A stretch of 64,000 nucleotides of DNA, from positions 22,817,036 through 22,881,035 of the forward strand of contig NW_024044681.1 in the NCBI RefSeq assembly GCF_014851395.1, read 5' to 3'. The notes under the pieces were generated by a model. The model ran no database searches and had not been told where the DNA came from. It worked only from the letters and a program-made list of their open reading frames with translations. Position numbers and translations under genes: made by a program. Of the stretch, positions 58,401 to 64,000 are shown piece after piece (position 1 is the stretch's first letter; every line of letters begins with the position of its first letter). Source of the DNA: Micropterus salmoides. Lineage: Eukaryota > Chordata > Actinopteri > Centrarchiformes > Centrarchidae.

Positions 58401-59322
58401 CAGTGGATAACTACAGCAAAGCTCAGTCTGTAAGCAAGAGATACACATACTAGAGGGAATTCTCTGCTTCAGCTTCTGTTTAAGTAATCCACTGTTTAAA
58501 CACTCAAACACACACATCACTGCTACAACACTGCTCACCCATTGGGGAAGAGTTCAGCAGTGTGTAAAAAAAAACAAAAAACAGTTTTTTCTGGCTTCGG
58601 GATATTCAGGTGTGGCGGTGTGAACGGGTGCTTTACTCCTGGCCTCTTCATCACAGACAAAAATAGGGAGATTAATCAGGCACAGGTGCTCCTCATTCAC
58701 CGGCTGAACCATCTTGGCTCTCTGTGCCTCCCAGCAAACACTCAATCAACACTCTGTTTGCCATAAATATTATAGATCTATGATGTAAGAAGGGAAATTA
58801 ATTTGCAGTGCATTTACATTGTGACATCTATGACATTTTCTGGTGAATAAATTTACATTTAGTGATTGATAACGGACTCAGTCCATGCTGCATTTCATGA
58901 ATTGTTGATTAACAAAGATACTACAAAATCTGCAGATTTTCCTCACAACAATGCAATTTACCATGTTGATTTAGAAGGCTTTATCAACACATCTATTGCC
59001 AGAGATCCAACTCAGATATAAAGGATAAGTTAAGATACATGCAAACTACTTATGCCAGCCATCTTCCCCTCTTTTTGTTTTGTCTCTCCCTCTTCCTCTT
59101 CTTTTCCCCTCTTCCTCTCTCAGGTAGAAGATGTCAACGACAATGCGCCACTCACCTCGGATCCTATCTACCACCCAGTTGTCATGGAGAACTCTCCAAA
59201 GGATGTGTCAGTTATCCGTATCCAGGCACAGGACCCTGACCTAACCGCCACGCCCAGTCGTCTGAGTTATCGCATCACTGCTGGCAACCCACAGAATTTC
59301 TTCTCTATCAACCCCAAAACAG
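40436..59322 (+). CDS. fat3: Protocadherin FAT3-like giant cadherin, 5' part (gene continues past window)
   Basis: FAT cadherins are giant single-pass adhesion receptors with about 34 extracellular cadherin repeats. FAT3 shapes neuronal morphology and planar polarity. Five coding exons, 40436-43402, 43495-43629, 49751-49952, 57118-57236 and 59124-59322, join in phase into about 1207 codons. The protein starts with a signal peptide (hydrophobic core LLFQFICFFLLLCFPSTHAQ). About eleven cadherin repeats follow with calcium-site motifs DTNDLRP, DANDNCP, MNDNQP, DANDNDP, DVNDCAP, DVNENLYAP and DVNDNAP. FAT-family signatures include YNASIFENSAARTY, GDFCFLRIRT, DRGMKLYGNNGISSTA, RASDWGSPYRRESEVNVTIR and VVMENSPKDVSVIRIQAQDP. 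FAT3 rather than FAT1 is favoured by CRGMISRDFPI, DFESSDDIY, ETRVAQLLAEKML and position beside chordc1. M9 is an alternative start. The intracellular part and most repeats lie beyond 64000. Confidence 0.93.
43495..43629 (+). CDS. fat3: fat3 coding exon 2
   Basis: A 135-bp, phase-0 exon for residues 990-1034 (INALSGVLRIRKELDFEKQQ, FFNLTVLAEDRGVPSLIRQT, FVEVE). The acceptor is TTGTACAG|ATC and the donor is GAG|GTACAT. The intron before it is only 92 bp. Confidence 0.93.
43764..43785. repeat. (GAA)n microsatellite
   Basis: A short run of AGA/GAA triplets in the fat3 intron. Confidence 0.9.
43840..44215 (+). pseudogene. Tc1-type DDE transposase C-terminal remnant
   Basis: The plus strand reads DWPTQSPDLNPIQHLRDELE, then RLRARPS and SDLTNA, followed by stops. 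This is the C-terminal signature of Tc1/mariner transposases (DWPxxSPDLNPIEHLWDELER), here with E-to-Q and W-to-R changes. The N-terminal DNA-binding part and left terminus are missing, and the piece stops where the DIRS element begins. Confidence 0.78.
44241..44310 (+). repeat. DIRS left inverted terminal repeat with CCAAT and TATA-like boxes
   Basis: A 70-bp core with GACCAATAGG at 44241-44250 and TATAAATA at 44277-44284, ending CTACTGCCTCAGCATCC. It pairs without gaps with 48933-49002. The promoter-like boxes point into the element. Confidence 0.9.
44353..44453. repeat. DIRS internal complementary region, palindromic
   Basis: The arm 44353-44392 (CAGTAGAGGGCTCCGCCTGT onward) pairs with 44399-44440 (GTAACCTTCATTCTATCTCA onward) as an imperfect hairpin of about 40 bp with a 6-base loop. 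The right arm also reproduces the reverse of the element's outer right end. Such a region is thought to template completion of the linear ends during DIRS circle formation. Confidence 0.78.
44800..45690 (-). pseudogene. DIRS tyrosine recombinase remnant
   Basis: Pieces in several minus-strand frames resemble DIRS YR proteins. VFSFLQGLMEKGLSRCSY and VIHFLQGVRRQQPVS (45.35-45.65 kb) match the core-binding region. LALTSAKKVSELCA (about 45.25 kb) matches the catalytic start. YVEHTAPIRCTGQLFVCFND and SKTLSKKSLASCL (44.9-45.0 kb) match the later catalytic domain. Stops interrupt it throughout, and the C-terminal catalytic residues cannot be confirmed. Confidence 0.68.
45750..46270 (-). pseudogene. 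DIRS RNase H remnant
   Basis: The minus strand encodes RFLQRVHQQTGRSPIHGSVG, DVGIRTPAVSESPSRPRLGE and finally GRAEVDLFANTHCPPLGMDA. The AEVDLFA...CPLWFS...PLGxDAL pattern is typical of the RNase H C-terminus in DIRS elements, here with internal deletions. Confidence 0.65.
46500..47111 (-). pseudogene. DIRS reverse transcriptase remnant
   Basis: The minus strand reads EEVDFMAAEIQQLLLKQAV and GFSLQFCCIPPVF at the N-terminal side. It continues with FHMLMIKKMLEPLQPGNWFT and INLKDDYF (46679-46733), equivalent to the family motif DLKDAYFH. Where the YLDD catalytic box should follow, the sequence reads RVRFYSRPHG, so the catalytic aspartates are lost. Confidence 0.68.
47158..47293. repeat. Four tandem 32-35-bp units inside the DIRS element
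   Basis: The units begin GTGTCCCTGAACG, GTGTCTTTAATGC, GTGTCCTTGAATA and GTGTCCTTGAACG and end near GCTGCTC(C/T). A related unit recurs at about 48070 (GTGTCGTTGAACGCACCATG). The units are not multiples of 3, so they do not encode a simple peptide repeat. Confidence 0.7.
48933..49002 (-). repeat. DIRS right inverted terminal repeat (5' end of the element)
   Basis: Inverted copy of 44241-44310. Read on the minus strand it has the same CCAAT-type and TATAAATA (48966-48959) boxes, which would drive transcription of the minus-strand coding region. Confidence 0.9.
49751..49952 (+). CDS. fat3: fat3 coding exon 3
   Basis: Residues 1035-1102 (VVDVNENLYAPYFSDFAVRG, SVKENSRAGTSVLTVNAKDD, GSGLGTFTIDEDTG). 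The acceptor is CTCTTCAG|GTG. The donor ACAG|GTTTGA is weak. It follows the transposon-filled 6.1-kb intron. Confidence 0.93.
52817..53160 (+). repeat. tRNA-headed teleost SINE-like repeat (copy 2)
   Basis: It starts GACGGCACAGTGGTGCAGTG with A-box-like GTGGTTAGCACTG and B-box-like GGTTCAAACCCC. The body is CTGTGTGGAGTTTGCATGTT, then AATTGGTGACCCTAAATTGT, then TGTCCAGGGTGTACCCCGCC and GATGTCAGCTGGGATTGGCT. This is one of the commonest fish interspersed repeats. It is near full length here and in sense orientation to fat3. Confidence 0.78.
57013..57052. repeat. (ACGC)n-type microsatellite
   Basis: About 40 bases of CACG/CACT tetranucleotides, about 65 bases upstream of fat3 coding exon 4. Confidence 0.9.
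57118..57236 (+). CDS. fat3: fat3 coding exon 4
   Basis: Residues 1102-1141 (GVIYTAGILDCETKDSYWLT, VFATDRGVTPLSASIEVFIQ). The acceptor is TTTCACAG|GA and the donor is CAG|GTATCC. The usual LDRE(T) motif reads LDCET here; see findings. Confidence 0.93.
57237..59123. other. fat3 intron 4
   Basis: A 1.9-kb intron with one tRNA-derived repeat (57660-57855). Nothing else was recognised. Confidence 0.6.
57660..57855 (+). repeat. tRNA-derived SINE-like repeat
   Basis: The head TGTGGCTCAGGCGGTAGAAT plus GGTTGGCCG and B-box GGTGGTTCAATCCCGGCTCC resembles a tRNA. The unrelated body ends with AGTGTAAAAGTGCTCCAAGT, GGTTAGAAGACTAGAAAGGC and ACTATACATG, the tail of a common fish repeat. It is a retroposon, not a working tRNA: the acceptor stem does not close and no tRNA end follows the B-box. 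Confidence 0.72.
59124..59322 (+). CDS. fat3: fat3 coding exon 5 (apparent GC splice donor)
   Basis: Residues 1142-1208 (VEDVNDNAPLTSDPIYHPVV, MENSPKDVSVIRIQAQDPDL, GNPQNFFSINPKTG). The acceptor is CTCTCTCAG|GTA. Family exon structure places the donor after KTG, where the genome reads ACAG|GCGAGA, a GC rather than GT. An in-frame GT donor exists at 59371. The exon end is therefore less sure than the others. Confidence 0.8.
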
Positions 59323-61188
59323 GCGAGACTCACAAACAGACACGCAATTTCAAATATTTCCGATTTCTTGGTAACATAAATGGCAGTATAATGTTGTAGA
59401 CTAATAGCACGAGAAGTAATATATCCTTAAACAAAAAATAATTACAGTCTTTTGTGCCTATGTGTTTACATGCCTCTGAAATTACTAGAATGCTCTTTCA
59501 CCATGCACCTCCTACTCCACAATCTTCTAATAAAAGGCTTTAGTTCCCACACAAGAAATTATAATGACTTTTGTGCCCACACAGTTAAATACTAGGACAC
59601 GGATGAGCCATCCAGACAATCTTTACTGCACTCTTAACTGAATATTGCTTCTAGTCTTCTTTAGGGGTGAAAGCTCTTTGCAATGTACTTGAGGAAATTA
59701 GTGTAGTTAGTTTTTTATTAAGCCAATGTGTGGGTGAATATCTTACAATAATGAAGGAGTTTACAGTTAAAGCAAGTTTCTTTCTTATTACTTTTTTTCC
59801 CCCAAGGAGGGCCAAATAGTTTATATGAATGCATTCTGGGATATAGTAAGATGAATAAAAACACGTTTTTCTAATAAAAAGTGTAAAGATATAACCAAAG
59901 CTGAAGTTGGCAAACCGTTTCAGGAGTATTTGATTGAATTTGGAATTAGGTTTGTATTCAGAAAATGCTGCCCACCATCATAAGGGTTTACCAATAGTCA
60001 TCTACTATGGGATCAAGACAGGGTCTTAAAGAGTCTTGTGAAATGATGCTCAGACAGCCTCTGGCTGTATATTTACCAATTTTGAGCCAGTAAAAAACTG
60101 CACGAGAATTTAAAGCCCGTGGATGTGTAAAGAACATCTGTGCAAAAGACTAATGCAATTTTCATTCTGTTCCTGTCCAGACCAATTTTACTTATCGTGA
60201 AGTCAACTTTTAAACTTGACTCTGAGTTACGTAATTGTCAGTGTTTAGTTACAAATTCAAATTTCGTACACATTTTTGGAGTTTTGGAATTTTATACTAG
60301 CTTCCTGCTTTTAATCAGCAACCCCACTGAGACAATTTGTGCACATATTTTATTTATGCATTCTCAAATCTTTTCTATGCATCTGTGAATTTTACGTGCT
60401 TGCAATTTTTTTAGACATTCCCACACTTGAATTGTTCATAAAAGATGATTTAAAACTGCAACCTGTGAACAAATGTCATGAATTTCACAACATATGCCTG
60501 AACATCATTTCAAAACTCATCAGAATCAGAATTATTTAGAGCCTGAAAAGGCTAAAATTCACAAAAATTTATTTTATATTTTAATTCACATTTATTTACA
60601 AAATGTCCACAATTGAAAATGAGAAGAATCACCATTATATCTGTACAGAATACAAATATTATTAAAGCAAATACAAACTGTTTATTTTTGGCTGCCAGAT
60701 TTGAAGTTTAGGGAGGGCCTCATTCATTCGACAAGTTTTTCTTTATCTTCCATTAAAGAATTATTCAAGAGGTCAAATGTTTTATTCAACTCCAGAGGGA
60801 AAAATATGTGAAGTCTATTCTTTATGTGCCCTACATTACGTTATGAGGGTTTCAATAAACAACAAAAAGGCAAATTTCAGCTGTTACAGGGACGTGTATT
60901 CTGATTCAAAGAAAAGTCAATGTAATGAACCGATGGCCTATAGGTAACATGCAGCGTGTCAGTTTTCCAGATTATGGTAGAAGGAATTCCCTGATGGTGT
61001 GCTGTTGTGTGTTTACTCTGTTTGTAAAAAGAAAACAACAGGTATTTACATTTCTCTTCCTCTATTTCTCTATGCATATGCTAATATGTAGGGAAAGGCT
61101 AATATTCATCCCAATAGAGACATACTGGTCGCACCCATTGTACCCATGTAAATTGCACCCAACATACAGGCATTCTCACTTTATGTGC

Positions 61189-61234
<46 letters not shown>

Positions 61235-64000
61235 GTTTGTGTGGCAATTTAATCAATTGATTAATTAATTACAGCTGTGTGTTAGAGAGGGCAGCTCTAT
61301 CGCAATGAGTCGATTAAGATTACGCCATCTCATACAGGATAAAACTCACATGAGAGCATGTAGCCACATGTGTTCATGTCTCTGTGTGAGCCACAACTCA
61401 TACCTAACAGCTGTATAAAAATAATTTGCCTTTGTGAGTGCCACAGGGGAGAGTTTTTAGCCATCTGAGCCCCGCTGTCTGTCGCTGTAAGAGACCCACA
61501 GTATTTTTCACAGTATTTATTTTACTCATTAATTTTAGACAAGGGAACTCATATTGATGATCTTTTTCAGTATGTGATAAATTAACTTTTACTGCGGTAC
61601 TGAGCCATATATTAGTTTAGCTTCCACCCGTTTTTTGAAGCCCAATAAATAACATTGAATGTTTTCACAATCACAAGGTGTGAATTTCAATACATCATTA
61701 CCATAATTTTAACAATAATGTGACTGACAGTGCCAGTCTATTAGTTTGGTAATGAGACATGCATGAGTGAGAGAAGCATTCAATATGAATCACTCCTCAC
61801 TGTTTACCTAGTCACAAACTTTCCATGTACCAGAGTGATTTCATTGGATAGATGAATAAACAAAACTGATTGATTTGCTTTCATGAGGCGGCTGTCAGCC
61901 ACACTATGACCTGAACTGCTGGAAAACCCCTTCAAGTTTCAAATTGTTTTTCAAAAGTAGGTTCGGGGTGGTTCAAAGTAATACATTTTTCAAGTTCACT
62001 CTGGAAGTGTCAGTTTGATGGGTTTGAGGTACTGCAACAATTCCCAGAATGTATTGAAGCAGACATTTGAATGAGTACAAAGTGTGTAAATGTGCTGTGA
62101 CAGCTTACAGTGCTGTCTGTTTGTCTGTATGTGTGTGTGTGTGTGTATGTGTGTGTGAAGCCTATTTCCCTTGACACATTGTGGTAGATGGAACGCTTAT
62201 AAAAGCATGCATGTTTGCTGAGTGCCATTATGGAGTCATGGCGACTGTGTGACCTTTTTTTACAGTCCATTATTGGATTGGATTGGTTATGTTGTGGCAG
62301 GATATTAACAAATCAACTGTACATATTTGAGTCAATATTCATAATCAACAATGAACAAAAATATCAAGTTTGTATTTTATTGTTGTTCCATTTAGAAAAT
62401 GATTCAGAGCTATTCCCCCAAGAAGTAGACTATGAATTGACATCCCTGACAGTGGGTCTATTTTATAGAAAGGAGAAGTCTAAAGATTTGAAAAAGGCCA
62501 CTCAACCATTGCATAAATTATGTGTGTGTGTGTGTGTGTGAAGGTGTGGGTGGGTATTATTTTTTTCTCATGTCCAATAAAGCGTCCACTTGTCCAACTG
62601 CAGATGTGCAGCGAACTGTAGATCATTGATTCTTATCAGAGTTGTTACTCGCAATGTATTCTACTGAACAAGCCCTCCCTCCCCCCTCCAGTCTCTCTCC
62701 TACAGCTTGTGACTGCTGCTCTGGATTTACTCCTAATTTGCTTAATTGAAGTTAGTCTGCGTAGCAAGCTCAAGGTGACACCGTGATATGTGCAAGCACG
62801 ACTGTGTGTGTGTGGTTTTAGTCAATCCATTGAGCATTGACTGCACAGATACTTTAAGCATCCACAATAATCCTACTTCACTGCAACACTTCTTCACACT
62901 GAAGCTATTACATTATCATCATCCAAGCCCATTCAGTGTAATCATTACACATTAAAAAAATCTACACAAATAATTTTAAAATATATGTATGTATGTTATG
63001 TGCATGTTCCTGTGTGTGTATGGATGTCTTTATTTGCACGTGCATGTAGTTGAAAATAGAATGAATGAATGAAAATTAGAATGCCACAGCAGATGGATCT
63101 ATTCTTTTTTCCTTATCAAAAGCAAAATACTAGTATTTCAGTGCTTGTATCAGGGCATTTTTCATGTGCAGTTGTATTTCTATGTAAAATACTAATAATA
63201 ATTCTCTACCCATTTCATTGTATTTGGATGCTCTAATGATATGTTGAATACTATACAAGGATTGTTGTCAACAACATTATCATCATAATTAATGATTGAT
63301 ATTTATTTTGGAAAACAGAAAACAGCTTATAAAATTGTAAAATGTCATATAATGGGCTGAATCTGCTTATGGATTAATGTCTGCATGTTTTTCCTTGTTT
63401 CCCTGCTAGCCAGAATAATGTCTGGGGAGCTTTCAAATTGTTAAACTGACTAAATCTGCTATTGATTGACTGACACAAACTTTGTCTGTGTTTCTTGGAA
63501 TGTTTGTATGTGTGTGTGAGGGGGGTCTTTGTTGTTGTACACTAACAGTGAGCTAGCAAACTAATGACAAAATAAGAAAACACTAAAAGAAAAATAGAGG
63601 TGAGGGGAGTGTCAGGGGAAAATGAAGCTGTGGTTGTCTGTGATCTCCACTGCTGCCTGCCAGCATTTGTCACACCGTCTAACCATCATCGGAATTATCT
63701 GGTTGAATCAAAGCTATAATCAATAGCCTCGCTACTTTCACTCTGTCCTGGTGGCATTCCGGCCAACTGAATGACCCTCAGCTATATAGTGCCATATGAA
63801 CATGTGCCAAATGCCATCAGCTCTGCCAAGGCTGCAGGCTATAATTCACTGAACAATATATGTGAGTGTGAGTGTGCACATGCACGGTCACACTCACAAG
63901 ACTTTCTAATTGGAAATAATTCACATAAATTATGAGGAGCCAGCAAGTTTTTTTTAAGATCTGCAAATCTGTGTTTGTGTAATCTAAAGTTGCTCTTTTA
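59323..64000. other. fat3 intron 5 (continues past window)
   Basis: 4.7 kb with no further fat3 exon found on the plus strand; the next one should start LITTTSRKLDRE-like. Microsatellites include a (GT)n(GA)n tract at 61182-61235 and (GT)n tracts at about 62124-62158 and 62521-62541. Confidence 0.6.
61182..61235. repeat. (GT)n(GA)n compound microsatellite
   Basis: About 28 bases of GT repeats run directly into about 22 bases of GA repeats in the last fat3 intron. Confidence 0.92.

Noticed and set aside
1..64000. CRISPR array, prokaryotic operon or phage system
   Set aside because: No direct-repeat/spacer arrays or operon-like gene packing. All genes are spliced vertebrate genes.

Overview
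This window is vertebrate nuclear DNA, almost certainly from a teleost fish and probably a percomorph. Four multi-exon genes with ordinary GT-AG introns can be read: grm5 (minus, 5' half only), tyr (plus, complete), chordc1 (minus, complete) and fat3 (plus, 5' part only). The fish assignment rests on the short introns (several of 90-120 bp), on fish-like protein sequences, and on the transposon set: a DIRS tyrosine-recombinase retrotransposon, a Tc1 remnant, L2/Rex-type LINE pieces, tRNA-headed SINEs and a Ty3/gypsy relic.

Layout. 1-13978: the extracellular half of a group I metabotropic glutamate receptor, minus strand, nine coding exons. The seven-helix part lies beyond the left edge. 13979-20581: intergenic, with an L2-type LINE fragment and other repeats. 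20582-24151: tyrosinase in five exons, preceded by two CATGTG E-boxes and a SOX-like site. 24152-31382: intergenic repeat-rich DNA, including a gypsy relic in which a gag zinc knuckle lies almost next to the integrase C-terminus. 31383-38722: chordc1 in eleven coding exons with two CHORD domains and a CS domain. 38723-40435: presumed promoter and 5' region. 40436 to the right edge: the start of the giant protocadherin fat3, five coding exons (about 1207 codons) and long introns. The 43630-49750 intron carries a nest of transposons dominated by a degenerate DIRS element of about 4.9 kb.

The order and strands grm5(-), tyr(+), chordc1(-), fat3(+) match the mammalian block around human 11q14 as I recall it, without the NOX4 and NAALAD2 genes that sit between TYR and CHORDC1 there. 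The genes are syntenic neighbours, not an operon: glutamate signalling, melanin synthesis, Hsp90 co-chaperoning and planar cell adhesion.

I found no convincing new biological system. The items most worth a second look are: the DIRS element with its 70-bp terminal inverted repeats and palindromic internal complementary region; a non-canonical GC splice donor in fat3 with an in-frame GT donor 48 bases downstream; a stop-free 96-bp intron of length 3n in grm5; and a repeat shared between the region upstream of tyr and tyr intron 1. Exon boundaries were derived by hand from reading frame, splice dinucleotides and family knowledge. The phases close exactly in all four genes.
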